A stretch of DNA of 64,000 nucleotides from Nostoc favosum CHAB5714 (GTDB lineage Bacteria; Cyanobacteriota; Cyanobacteriia; Cyanobacteriales; Nostocaceae), in NCBI RefSeq assembly GCF_020829495.1, contig NZ_JAIVFQ010000012.1:62001-126000 (forward strand), written 5' to 3'. Made by a program: the position numbers and the translations under genes. The notes under the pieces are model-generated. The model was not told the DNA's origin. It made no database searches and worked only from the letters and a program-made list of their open reading frames with translations. Below, one piece after another: positions 42,855-52,756 of the stretch (its first letter is position 1; the number at the start of each line of letters is the position of its first letter).

Positions 42855-45800
42855 TTACCTCTCAACTAAATCTTCTTTGACATCTTTGAGCGCATTATTA
42901 ATGCGTAAATTCATGAGTTGAAAATCCTGTAATGTTTCATCACTGATGTTACTTACTTGGGTTTTTCCTTCTTTGATATATAATAAGATGTTGTCATTTT
43001 TATCTTTAACTAAGTAAATTTTGTCTTGGGCTTTTGTAGCAATTTGGTATTTTTCTGTTTGTACTGACATAATGCCATTGATATCTTCCTGTCCAATTAT
43101 TTTAACTAAACTTTGGGCAAGACTGGTCATTTCATTAATTTTTTCTAGCTCCTTAATATCTCGCTCCATTGCCTTAAAAGCGTTCTCAAGACTGATATTT
43201 TCTTTGATATATAAATCAGTTACTTCATGAATTCTATTGAGATATGTTTCTGATTTACCGAGTTTTTCAGATGCTACATACCAGTCTTGAAGATTTTGCA
43301 CTGTATTAGCTTTCATCCGCTCGATAATGTTATCCATTGCTCCAACCTGCTGTATTCTGGGTTGAGAAGGTGATGCAAGTGCTTGGTCAATATTTGGTTG
43401 TTGACTTTGTTGTGGAGAGAAAATGCTCTTGTCATTAGCAATAAACGAGTTATGTGATACTTGTGTATTGGAAGAAATAGTGTTGGTAATAATTTTGGTA
43501 TTTTCTACATAATTAAATACAGCGTATCCTTGGGAAGTTTGTTCTACCTTGTACCCTTTTTCTTGAAGATAATGTTGAACTAATTGGTCACTTCCTTGTG
43601 CATTTCCGACTATGAAAGAGCTTTTCGCTTCTATTGCCTTATTAAGTAACGGTTTGTAGTGATTTTCAAATGTTTGAGCAATTTGCTCGTTTGTCACTCT
43701 GCGCCACGGGCCAGACCCGGATACCATAATGATGTCGTCTTTCGAGTAATTTCCTGTGTTGGCGCGTTCTCCCCATGCTTGCTCGTAATTCCGAGTGCTT
43801 GAAGGTGTATTGGGGGGTGCAGCTGGTTTACCGATAAACTGGGTAGCTATTTGTGCCATCGCAATATCTTTTTTCATGTGTTCAGCGACGGCGGCGTTTA
43901 TGGGTTCGAGTTGCGAGAGTGGATTTGTGGGCCGCACAGCAGTTTGTTGGGACTTGTCCTGCTGGGTTTGTACTGTAGTTTGTTGTGATTTTGTAACTAC
44001 ATATATATACGCTTCGCTAAGGGCTTGAATAAATGCCGATTCTTTACCCTTACCCTCCCACTGTTGATCCTGGGCATTAGTAATGCTTTTACAGTTCTCT
44101 AACCAATTGATTCCCCCGCGTTTGGCGATCGCCTCACTTAGCCGGGGGTGTTGTTCGAGTTTAGCCTGAAGCACTTCTACCATTAACTTGTATTCATCAG
44201 CTGATGGATACAACTGCTTTTGATGGTTAAATGCTTGTTCGGCGGATGCGTATGCCACCCCTTCAGGTTTTCGGACATGGGTTTCTACACCATATCGTCC
44301 GGCGGGGGCTTCTGGATTATTATTGACTGAAACTTGGTAATCGTTTTGTAGCTTGCCTTTTTCTTTTGCGAGTGCAGTGGCAAGACTGAGTGCTACTCCA
44401 AGCCCATCTTTGGATTCGGGGCTAATATTTACTGGAGTTGCAGGTTGTTTTTGAATGGTTGGGAACGGAACAATTTTGCCATTGACATAATCCCCTAGCG
44501 GCTCCATGAATAAGCCATATACGTGACTCTTACTTGCCTGGGTTTGGGTAAGTTCTTTCGGTGAATGCTTTTCCCATTTCGCCCAGGCTTGCTGGTAACT
44601 TGGATCTCGAATCATTTCGGGAGTAATTTTGTACTGCTTACCCACCCGGAAAGCAACTTGCTCGCCGTTTTTACCTTGGGCGATCGCAATATCTCCCTCT
44701 TTGACACCATAAGTTTTTTGGTAGTCTACACCTCTGGTAGTGTGTATCCTACCGTGTCCGCGCATGGCATCGATGGTTGTATTGACTGGTACTTTGGAAG
44801 GTTCGCCGTGCAGATGCAGCGAATAAACCATTGGTACTGGTTTTCCAGATATAGTCGGGTTGTCTGGAATCTGAGGGTTAGCAGCGCGTGCCGCAGTGGA
44901 ATTCCCAATGGCGATAATTTCTTCTACAGTTGGTTGGTTTGAAGAGTGTGAGGGAGTATTTTGAGTGACTTCTCTGAGGCTTGTATAGCTACGTTCTACT
45001 TTAATTTCTCCCCCAGGTGTCCACTCGTTAGTTTTGATGGTAAGGTCGCTGTTGCTTTGGACTATCGCACGAGGAGGTTGGTTTGAGGCGAGGAAGTTTT
45101 CAAATTTTTGGCGAACGCTGTTTTCTCTGCCCCAGTCATTTTTAATTGACCAGATGTTGATAGACCATCTGCCTGCTTCAGTATTGAGGGCAGCGTGTTC
45201 ATTCTTGCAGTTAAAGCGGGTTACAGTACCCGACTCAAGTTTAAACTCTTGGTATGGTGCGTCCTGATTCTCTTCCCTAGTCCATGCCATTCGTTCCTTA
45301 GCAGCGCGATATCCCCAATCAGAATTTCCGATATTAATGCTGCGGGCTTCCGTTGCGGCATAGGAGTCATCGCGGTGGTAGTTGATGCCAGCGCCGGGGT
45401 TCTCGGAGTAAGTGACCAGCACAATATCAGCGTCAGGATATACTTGTTTGACAAGTTCCATTAACTTGTTGTCCTGTACCCCTGGCTTGAAGTCTTTATC
45501 CTTCAAATCCCATTTTGCACCGACCCATGCGACTTGTCTTAGCAGTGCGTAGTTGGATTTATCGTTTTGAAGTATAGGTTTGAGGTGGGTTTCAAGGTGC
45601 GATCGCAATTGTTCTACTTTTTCCTCGCTTACCTTACCCAATATTTCGATAGCTTTGGTTTGATCAGCTTGGCGCGAGTTTGGTAGTAATATTGCTTGGT
45701 TATCAGCTTCTAATTTTGTGTTTGTTGATACTTGTATATCAACTGCGTTTTTGTAAACTTGTGAAATACCTGCAACTGTAGCGTTAGTATTTGATTGAAT

Positions 45801-48800
45801 GTTAGTTATATTATTTTCTGGTACAGCTTTTGCAGGAATAATTGGTACTGGAGAATCTTCTTGATTAAGCTCTCTGGGACGGTTAGGTAGTGCTTGTAGA
45901 GCTTTTTTGTACTCACTATTTTCTGGAATTTGGTTTAATTCTAAACGACTACCTTCAGTTGCAACTTTTTGATTTAACTCTGCACTAAGTTGTTCGTAAC
46001 GGTCAAATCCCTCAACTTCACCGATATTAATCGGTTCTCCAAGTAAACTATTTAATTCTTTGTTTATTTCTTCGAGAATTTCATTTTTATTAAAAATAAA
46101 TGTAGCTATGTGACTCTCAATAAAATAATGTTTTTCAGTAGATTTTGATTCTAGCCAAGTGGCTACAGCGATCGCATCTTGTGCGGGAACAACTAATCCG
46201 AGAGCTTCTTTAGCTTCTACCTGCGATCCATCTGGAGAACTATATTGTTGGTTTGGGTTATAAAAATATACAGTTTGTTCTGGAACGAATGGAGTGGGTT
46301 GTGATGATGTATTTGCATTCTTGATATTACCACCAGCACGGCCAATAAATGTTTGTTTTAATTCGCCACTCATGGTACTTTCATCGAGTATGAATACACT
46401 CATACCTTTTTTGGCTTCTAACCTAGCTTGTGATCCGGGAAGCTGTTCGTATGATACTCCTACTTTTTCTAGATACTTTTTGGTTTTGTCCGCTATATTT
46501 TCGTCAACTGTTAATCCTAAAATCCCTACTAATTTTTGTTCTTTATCTTGGAATATAATTGTAGGACGTTCATTAATTTTACCGACTATTTGGTTGCGTT
46601 TTTCTTGCTGTTCGTTTCTGACAGGTTTCTCATTACTGATAAGCTGACTGCGCTTAACCCATTTGTCGGGATACTGTACTGTTTCTGGATTAATAGTTAT
46701 TTTACAGGTACTTTCATTACTGATAATCTGTACAGGGATACTAGTTCGTTGTTGGTTTAAGCGAATAATACCTGTATCAATTAGTTTTTGTACAGTGCTA
46801 CTTTCTTTCCTTTGCCACTGTCTTTGTACATTCTCTCTATTTAACTCGGCTTCGAGGCGTTCAGTATGCTGACCAATAATGCCGAGTGATTGATCACCAA
46901 TTTTAGCAATATATATGTGCTTTTTATCAAATGCTCTAACTAAAGTTTCTTTAAATGCTTGGTTGCTAATCTCCTGTTTTTTGTACTTTGGATTAGTAAT
47001 ATTGATTCGTAAAAAATTTCCCTTAGATGTCTCTGCTATTGCATAGGCATTTTGTCCGGTGATGATGGTTTGAATTTTAAGCTGTAACTGTTGCCCATTA
47101 CCGGGTTTTTCTGCTAGCCAACCTTGAGCAATACCCTCTTTGATTGATTCCTTATCAATGTTGCCTAGTTTCTCAGGTTTATTACCATTTTGAAGATAAA
47201 TACTATAGTCTTCACGAATAAGATCAACTTTTTCGATTGTTAACATTACAGGTTCATTATTGAACCTTTGGGAATTTCCAAACTTATTAACTTCACCTAC
47301 TTTAAAGGTAAGTTCTGGAAGTCCGGGTACTTTGGTTGTAATAGAGGTGGTATATACTTCACCTTTTTCAACGCTAGCAATAGCAACACTACCAATTGGT
47401 AGTCGGGCGTTACTTTGTTCTATATTTCCAAATGTTTCGTAATTACCTTCCTGGTTCTGGAGTTCAATGATACTTTTTCCATCTTCAGCTAGATTAAATC
47501 GAATATTTTGAGGTTGGTTTTCATGAAATAATTCACTACTCCTGTCGAAGCCAGTGATACTAAAATCGTTAAATTTGAGTATGTCTAACTGACTGATAAT
47601 CTCTTCAGGAAAGGCAGCAAAGGCGAAATTAGAAACTTTCTTTTGGTAATCGCTACCTTTATCATTAGTGCTTTCACGAGTAGTTGATACTGCCCAAGTA
47701 GCAGCCGCCATTGCTAGCTTTTGTCCTTCTGGAATTGAATTGTAAAATTCTTCTGCTATCTGGTAGGCTTTTTGGTAAAGAAGCTTAATTTGACCTTCGC
47801 TTAGTTCAGCTTGAAAGGCTATTTTGTTAGACTTTACTTCCTGTCCAAGTCTAATTCCTATCTCTTCGGATTTGTTTTCTTGCTCCTTAGCAAGTGTTCC
47901 TAATGCCCGAAACTTGGGTTTACCGTTCTCAGTCTCATCATTAATTTGGGCAGAAACTAAATATTTATGCGGACGGTTATTGTTGCGCTTGTCTCCAGAT
48001 ATTTCTGATAGCTTGATTGTAATTTTATTAGCTTTCCAGATAAGTTCATTATCATACTGTAAAAGGTTAGTTACACTTACTTGATTGCCGTTAGCAAGGG
48101 TAATATTTGCAGACGGCCCTTTTTCAGTTTCTTTTTGTCTAGATAGCTGACTCGCTCGATTAAAGGATTTGTCGAATTCTTTTTTGACAAGAGTAGTTCT
48201 TAATCGCTGTTCGTTAGAAAACTCGACACCTTTAAATAAAGCTTGAAATTGGGCGATTTCACGCGATTCGAGACGAGCTTTTTCAAAATACTGGTTGTTT
48301 TGAGCAATTAGTAATTCAACTGGAGAGTATCCCGTGGGTTGAATTGTATTGTCAATATAAACATCTTTTTTCTTATCCTTAATATAGTTAACTTCCCGGT
48401 GGAGAATCCGACTGTTGTTGCGGATAATTTCCATTTCGGGTTTTTTGGCACTTTTGAAGAGGTCAACTGCAATTTGGTTTTGAAATGCTGCCTCGGCAAT
48501 CATTTCGCGGTATATCTTGATGTTAGTATTCATTGCCACCAGTGTATTGACCTGGTTTAGGGGTTCTTGCCGAACAGTTTTGATAAACTCTTCCATGTAA
48601 CCGCGATACTTGGTCGGAACCTCCTTCCCTTCAATACCCTTGGATTTTGCCCAGGCTTCTGTTTTAAATAAATCTTCGTAGTGTTTGGCTACCTGCTGTA
48701 CGTACTCAATTTGGTCTTTTTCACTACCAAAGTTTTTCAGGATAGTAATTTCTGACTCTAACGCCTCGATTGAGGTCAGGTGATTGTTGATAACACCGAC

Positions 48801-50609
48801 ACTGATGCCATCGCTCATGTGGATGGCGATTTCTTCAAATTCCGGCTGACTGCCATCTTCCTGGTAAAAAGATTGTTTTTTGAGTTTAACAGTTGGATCG
48901 TAAGCGTTTTCAGGCAGGTTGCGCTCCCTCGCCTCGGCAGTGAGGTTGGGATACTTGGTTGCCCGCTCAAAGCCAATACAATCACCATCGTAATCGCGTG
49001 CCTGACGCTCTTGTTCGGACTCTTGAGGAAAAATTTCTAATTCATAACCAGCTGATTTTAGTTCTAAAATATACTCATTAAATTTGTTAGTAAACTCGAT
49101 TTTATCTTTAGTTTCGAGCTTACTGATATTTCGCTCTAAGTAATTTTCAATACCTTTTAATTGAAGATTTTTTCCTTGAGCTTCTGGCAGGATAGATTTA
49201 ATTTGCTTATTGAGGCGGTTGTAAATGCGATCGCTTGTTTCGTCCGAGACAGCGATCGCACCTGCTAGAGGTTGACCATCAGGCCCAAGGATATCTTCTA
49301 CAATTTTGTTAATTGAGACGCACAGACCATTTGAGTTGAGGAAAGGGGAGCGGAAGTTGAGAACTTCTTCCCCATCTTGATAGTGTGGAATGCAGATTTC
49401 CTCATTTTGCAGGTCTTTGCAGGGAATGACCATTGCTCGCTCAAAGGTGAGTGTCTTGCCGATGGCGATTTCTTTCCACTCGTTTTGAACGAACCGGGCG
49501 AATTCGCGCTGTACTTTCTCAGTTTCGAGAAGTTGATTCTCTCCTTGCAGGTCAGCTTTGATGAGTTTATAGATAAACGAGTCAGTAACTATGCGATCAC
49601 GCAAAGTTTCTAATTCTTCTACTACTGTTGGATCTTCTGCTGCTTGTTCTTCTAGTGTGGTTGCTTGTTCTTCAAGAAAGGCTTTCCGCTTCTCGTACTT
49701 TTCGCAGTAAAGTTGTGCAAGTTGCCGAGGGTCATCCTGTGCTTCCTTAAGCTTTTTGGCTTCAAGTTCTAATTGTTCGGTAAAGTCTTTCAGTCCGTTA
49801 GGGAATGAAGCGAGTAACTGAGATATTGCCGTTTTACCAAGTTCAGACTGTGATTTTTCACCTAGCCAGATATTTTGCTTGTACAATCCAGGTTGAATTT
49901 GGGGCTTAGTTGGCCCATTAGGGTTGTCTTTATCAGTTCCCTTAAACGCGGATAAGGGAAGAATTAAATCAATTTTAGTTGAGTTATTGGGATCTGAATA
50001 ATTGAGGATTTGGTCAAGGTTTGCAGGTCGTAAAGTACCTTTGCCAAAGCGGTATTTGTTATCGTCTCCGTCTTGGTCAGTCCAGCCGAAGCGGTGTTGA
50101 ATTACTCGATATTTATCACCTTTTTGATGCTTGGTTAATTCGTGATATAAGTCTGTGGATATTTGCCCGTAACAGTCTCCTGTTAGCCGATACGCCTGGT
50201 CGTTACTAATAACGCCACCATTTTCACTATTACTGTCATCAACAATTAGAATATTTAACTCTTTATTAACGCTATTTTTACACGAACCAAGAAAAATAGA
50301 CCCGTAAGCACCTCTATCTTTGTTATCTGGACATAATTGTCTAATTGTATGTAGATATTCTTCCGGCCCATATAATAACCGAGTTTTTGATGATAATAAT
50401 AATTTATAACTTTCAGGATGATTAATCAATTGTTCCGCAGTAGACTTTTCGTCCATATGCCCGAACGAAAAGTTTACACTAGGAAAGAAATGTTCTACTA
50501 GGGTATTATTAAGTTCTTCCTTTAACAGCGAATCTGGATTATTTGTATTACCATCTGTATGAATCCACTGATTTAATCTAGTGTCAAAATGTTTAGCTTG
50601 AATTGTCAT
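42855..50609 (-). CDS. Giant multidomain 'polyvalent' protein with RNA-polymerase-like core
   Basis: 2584 residues in one uninterrupted frame. Visible parts: residues 75-200 resemble the first double-psi barrel region of RdRP/YonO-type single-chain RNA polymerases (TRLLYGPEE; GDCYGQIS at 144-151; K190 in KGTLRP). Residues 380-560 resemble the second barrel: R420-S-P in NFRSPFL and the catalytic-type motif D539-Y-D-G-D543. About 600-1640 is unassigned. About 1660-1825 is an AlkB-like 2OG-Fe(II) dioxygenase (H1745-R-D1747, H1805, R1814). About 1870-2010 is PUA/ASCH-like (MVYSLHLHGEPSK). About 2105-2205 is NADAR-like (YASAEQAFNHQK, QWEGKGKES). About 2290-2350 is a SLOG/DUF2493 fold (VSGSGPWRR, VGNAQGSD). 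Location beside mobilisation genes suggests a protein transferred with, or made early after entry of, the plasmid. Domain calls are by eye. Confidence 0.7.
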   Translation of the reverse strand: MTIQAKHFDTRLNQWIHTDGNTNNPDSLLKEELNNTLVEHFFPSVNFSFGHMDEKSTAEQLINHPESYKLLLSSKTRLLYGPEEYLHTIRQLCPDNKDRGAYGSIFLGSCKNSVNKELNILIVDDSNSENGGVISNDQAYRLTGDCYGQISTDLYHELTKHQKGDKYRVIQHRFGWTDQDGDDNKYRFGKGTLRPANLDQILNYSDPNNSTKIDLILPLSAFKGTDKDNPNGPTKPQIQPGLYKQNIWLGEKSQSELGKTAISQLLASFPNGLKDFTEQLELEAKKLKEAQDDPRQLAQLYCEKYEKRKAFLEEQATTLEEQAAEDPTVVEELETLRDRIVTDSFIYKLIKADLQGENQLLETEKVQREFARFVQNEWKEIAIGKTLTFERAMVIPCKDLQNEEICIPHYQDGEEVLNFRSPFLNSNGLCVSINKIVEDILGPDGQPLAGAIAVSDETSDRIYNRLNKQIKSILPEAQGKNLQLKGIENYLERNISKLETKDKIEFTNKFNEYILELKSAGYELEIFPQESEQERQARDYDGDCIGFERATKYPNLTAEARERNLPENAYDPTVKLKKQSFYQEDGSQPEFEEIAIHMSDGISVGVINNHLTSIEALESEITILKNFGSEKDQIEYVQQVAKHYEDLFKTEAWAKSKGIEGKEVPTKYRGYMEEFIKTVRQEPLNQVNTLVAMNTNIKIYREMIAEAAFQNQIAVDLFKSAKKPEMEIIRNNSRILHREVNYIKDKKKDVYIDNTIQPTGYSPVELLIAQNNQYFEKARLESREIAQFQALFKGVEFSNEQRLRTTLVKKEFDKSFNRASQLSRQKETEKGPSANITLANGNQVSVTNLLQYDNELIWKANKITIKLSEISGDKRNNNRPHKYLVSAQINDETENGKPKFRALGTLAKEQENKSEEIGIRLGQEVKSNKIAFQAELSEGQIKLLYQKAYQIAEEFYNSIPEGQKLAMAAATWAVSTTRESTNDKGSDYQKKVSNFAFAAFPEEIISQLDILKFNDFSITGFDRSSELFHENQPQNIRFNLAEDGKSIIELQNQEGNYETFGNIEQSNARLPIGSVAIASVEKGEVYTTSITTKVPGLPELTFKVGEVNKFGNSQRFNNEPVMLTIEKVDLIREDYSIYLQNGNKPEKLGNIDKESIKEGIAQGWLAEKPGNGQQLQLKIQTIITGQNAYAIAETSKGNFLRINITNPKYKKQEISNQAFKETLVRAFDKKHIYIAKIGDQSLGIIGQHTERLEAELNRENVQRQWQRKESSTVQKLIDTGIIRLNQQRTSIPVQIISNESTCKITINPETVQYPDKWVKRSQLISNEKPVRNEQQEKRNQIVGKINERPTIIFQDKEQKLVGILGLTVDENIADKTKKYLEKVGVSYEQLPGSQARLEAKKGMSVFILDESTMSGELKQTFIGRAGGNIKNANTSSQPTPFVPEQTVYFYNPNQQYSSPDGSQVEAKEALGLVVPAQDAIAVATWLESKSTEKHYFIESHIATFIFNKNEILEEINKELNSLLGEPINIGEVEGFDRYEQLSAELNQKVATEGSRLELNQIPENSEYKKALQALPNRPRELNQEDSPVPIIPAKAVPENNITNIQSNTNATVAGISQVYKNAVDIQVSTNTKLEADNQAILLPNSRQADQTKAIEILGKVSEEKVEQLRSHLETHLKPILQNDKSNYALLRQVAWVGAKWDLKDKDFKPGVQDNKLMELVKQVYPDADIVLVTYSENPGAGINYHRDDSYAATEARSINIGNSDWGYRAAKERMAWTREENQDAPYQEFKLESGTVTRFNCKNEHAALNTEAGRWSINIWSIKNDWGRENSVRQKFENFLASNQPPRAIVQSNSDLTIKTNEWTPGGEIKVERSYTSLREVTQNTPSHSSNQPTVEEIIAIGNSTAARAANPQIPDNPTISGKPVPMVYSLHLHGEPSKVPVNTTIDAMRGHGRIHTTRGVDYQKTYGVKEGDIAIAQGKNGEQVAFRVGKQYKITPEMIRDPSYQQAWAKWEKHSPKELTQTQASKSHVYGLFMEPLGDYVNGKIVPFPTIQKQPATPVNISPESKDGLGVALSLATALAKEKGKLQNDYQVSVNNNPEAPAGRYGVETHVRKPEGVAYASAEQAFNHQKQLYPSADEYKLMVEVLQAKLEQHPRLSEAIAKRGGINWLENCKSITNAQDQQWEGKGKESAFIQALSEAYIYVVTKSQQTTVQTQQDKSQQTAVRPTNPLSQLEPINAAVAEHMKKDIAMAQIATQFIGKPAAPPNTPSSTRNYEQAWGERANTGNYSKDDIIMVSGSGPWRRVTNEQIAQTFENHYKPLLNKAIEAKSSFIVGNAQGSDQLVQHYLQEKGYKVEQTSQGYAVFNYVENTKIITNTISSNTQVSHNSFIANDKSIFSPQQSQQPNIDQALASPSQPRIQQVGAMDNIIERMKANTVQNLQDWYVASEKLGKSETYLNRIHEVTDLYIKENISLENAFKAMERDIKELEKINEMTSLAQSLVKIIGQEDINGIMSVQTEKYQIATKAQDKIYLVKDKNDNILLYIKEGKTQVSNISDETLQDFQLMNLRINNALKDVKEDLVER

Positions 50610-51002
50610 ATATTAACAATTAAACTTATAAAATTAGATATAAATTTTTACTTTTTGGCACTAAAATACCCTTAGAGTTTGATTTTACTTTCTCTATATC
50701 GGTAATCTATTCAACAAATTTCTAATTTCTGCTGGTAATTTAGACGTAATTTAAAATACTCTAGTATAGAGTTTTTACTTAATTTACTGCTAATAAAGGG
50801 TTATTCTGCGTAATGTCATAAGTTAAGTCTGAAAAAAATATACCAAGTTTTCGATTATTTGTTGCTTAGTGCTAAATCAGTAGTAACTTTTGTGATGTTT
50901 GCGATTATGTTGTGTTTGTAGTTTTAGCCAGAATGACAATGTGTTAAAAACTCAATACCAGATAGCATAGAGGCATCACAGTAGGGAGGCGATAAACAAC
51001 TG
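50610..51002. other. Promoter region of the giant gene; no gene
   Basis: AT-rich stretch between the divergent giant gene and the methyltransferase. It contains a short inverted repeat actcta-gta-tagagt (50758-50772) that may be an operator. No other coding sequence was seen. Confidence 0.4.
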
Positions 51003-51578
51003 ATGAGCATTGTAGACAGTATATTCATGCAGATGTTCGGTCGCCCGAAGGATGTGCTAGGCAGGTTTGGTGGCATCATCATGGCACGCATGAATCAAGC
51101 GTTCACCTATTCAGTCATCGACTTGCTCGAAATTCAGTCGAACGACAAAGTGCTGGAAGTTGGATTCGGCTCTGGAGTGGGCATTCAGCGTCTGACCAAG
51201 TTGGCATCAGCAGGATATATTGCAGGCATCGATTACTCTCAAGAAATGGTCGAGCAAGCTACAGCTCGGAACATAGCAGAGATTGAGGCTGGTTTGGTTG
51301 ATTTGCGGCAAGGGTCGGTGGAAAGTTTACCCTTTGAAGACAACACATTCAATAAAGCGCTGGCAGTTAACTCCATGCAAGTTTGGCCAGATGCTGTAGT
51401 TGGGCTGCGGGAAGTGCGGCGAGTTATGAAGGTTGGTGGCAGAATAGCGCTTGGTTTTACTTTTTATTCAGGGCAGCCGAGTACCGGATTGACTCAAATA
51501 CTTACGACTGCTGGCTTTACTCAAGCGCGTCTTGTGCAGACAGATCGAGATTTTTGTGCATTGGCGATCGCACCATAA
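51003..51578 (+). CDS. Class I SAM-dependent methyltransferase (UbiE-like)
   Basis: A 191-residue methyltransferase: motif I VLEVGFGSGVGIQ, motif II GIDYSQEM, a DLRQGSVESLPF acidic region and MKVGGRIALGF after the fold. It is shorter than UbiE and lacks extra domains. Substrate unknown. It stands alone between the giant gene and the small-gene cluster. Confidence 0.82.
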   Translation: MSIVDSIFMQMFGRPKDVLGRFGGIIMARMNQAFTYSVIDLLEIQSNDKVLEVGFGSGVGIQRLTKLASAGYIAGIDYSQEMVEQATARNIAEIEAGLVDLRQGSVESLPFEDNTFNKALAVNSMQVWPDAVVGLREVRRVMKVGGRIALGFTFYSGQPSTGLTQILTTAGFTQARLVQTDRDFCALAIAP

Positions 51579-51718
51579 CCAATGCCATCTAACGAATACT
51601 TGTATGGTAAGCCAAAATTTTAGAGTTGTCTTTCCCTTGTTCTAGCTATTATGGGCTATATTTGGGCTTGATTTTTGTTTAAGTCCCGCTAATTATTAAA
51701 AGTGAAAATTTTTAGTTT

Positions 51719-52000
51719 TCAAATACAAATTAATTCCTCAATCAAATCTGCTGCCCGCTCTCCATATTTTTGCTGAATAGCATCCCTATATGGTAAGCTA
51801 TCTTCATTTAAAAAGTCGCGGATAAATAGAGAAAAGTTAAATCCTCTCTTCGAGTCAACGTATTCTGCTAGTTCAATATTAAACAACGTTTTAAATTCAT
51901 CTTCTCTTTGTTTGAGTGCTGAATATTTAGTTAAATTGTTTGCTTGGAAGATTGGCTCAACCGCTTGATTAAACAGTTTTTCCATTAGTACGTCTTTCAT
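51719..52000 (-). CDS. Small helical hypothetical protein
   Basis: 93 residues, mainly helical, start supported by AGAGGG shortly before ATG 52000. It overlaps the preceding 48-residue frame by 32 bp, suggesting translational coupling. Not recognised; part of a row of small minus-strand genes (51719-52750). Confidence 0.5.
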   Translation of the reverse strand: MKDVLMEKLFNQAVEPIFQANNLTKYSALKQREDEFKTLFNIELAEYVDSKRGFNFSLFIRDFLNEDSLPYRDAIQQKYGERAADLIEELICI

Positions 52001-52115
52001 ATTTCCCTCTATATTTCTGCTCTAAATTTTGCTTTAAGAATAATGTGTTTCCTATTAAACCGTCAAGAACTATTCCTGCAAACTCATGGATTCTTTCAAT
52101 GGGTTTTTTGGACAT
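51969..52115 (-). CDS. 48-residue hypothetical peptide
   Basis: From ATG 52115 (TGAGGT 8 nt upstream) to a stop at 51969: starts MSKKPIERIHEFAGIVLDGL, ends in a basic tail. It overlaps the next gene's start. Good ribosome site and position favour a real gene, but nothing is known. Confidence 0.45.
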   Translation of the reverse strand: MSKKPIERIHEFAGIVLDGLIGNTLFLKQNLEQKYRGKYERRTNGKTV

Positions 52116-52129
52116 GGTTTTTACCTCAT

Positions 52130-52750
52130 TCAACTGTTGTTAATATTACGCGGATACCATCTACATGGAGGATACCAACCACAAGTGATCGCCTCTTTAT
52201 ATTCTGACAAAGTATGATTAAAGTCTACTTCTAGAAATACCTTACTAGTATCAAGATCATGTTTAAAGCGGTAAGGTAAAAATACAGGTACATACCATCC
52301 TAATTCTCTGAGTCTTCGAGAATCATAGTTAACTTCTAGTTTGTCACATTCTCGAAGTCGCCAATACTTATAAGGGATTGTTTCAGCTTCAGCAAAGCCG
52401 AAAGCTCTTGCTTCTTCATGGATGTCAAGGCTAAAGCCATACTCATCTTTACCAATAGTTAAACATGAATCTTTGTAACTATAACAAATGTCAATTGCAG
52501 TACCATATCCTGCTTTTTTTGCCTCAGTTGGTATCCATGCAAGAACCTCTAGTGTAGGTACTTTATATAACTGATCCATCTCTGGAAGCCACATTTGGCA
52601 AGGAAGAAAGCACCATCTGTTTTGACTGTGTAAAGCATTGTGTTTACAAGATTTATAATTAGGACACTTCTCTGGAGGTTTGCCCGTTACTATTTCACAG
52701 TCTAGAAATAACCAGCAACCAACCTCAGTATTTTTACGTTTTTTACCCAT
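52130..52750 (-). CDS. Hypothetical protein with N-terminal Cys motif (family member 1)
   Basis: 206 residues from ATG 52750. The N-terminus has Cys residues arranged as CWLFLDC...KCPNYKSCKH, then CFLPC. Downstream part is Tyr/Trp/Glu-rich with RLRELGWYVPVFLPYRF. The motif C-x5-C-x(n)-C-x-N-Y/S-x-x-C is shared with the divergent gene at 52757 and the gene at 53496, so these three are a local family, possibly zinc-binding. Function unknown. Confidence 0.6.
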   Translation of the reverse strand: MGKKRKNTEVGCWLFLDCEIVTGKPPEKCPNYKSCKHNALHSQNRWCFLPCQMWLPEMDQLYKVPTLEVLAWIPTEAKKAGYGTAIDICYSYKDSCLTIGKDEYGFSLDIHEEARAFGFAEAETIPYKYWRLRECDKLEVNYDSRRLRELGWYVPVFLPYRFKHDLDTSKVFLEVDFNHTLSEYKEAITCGWYPPCRWYPRNINNS

Positions 52751-52756
52751 AGTTTG

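Noticed and set aside
42855-50609. Many long frames opposite and inside the giant gene
   Set aside because: They are shadow frames on the + strand or in other phases without ribosome sites or recognisable motifs; the giant frame is continuous with clear domains.
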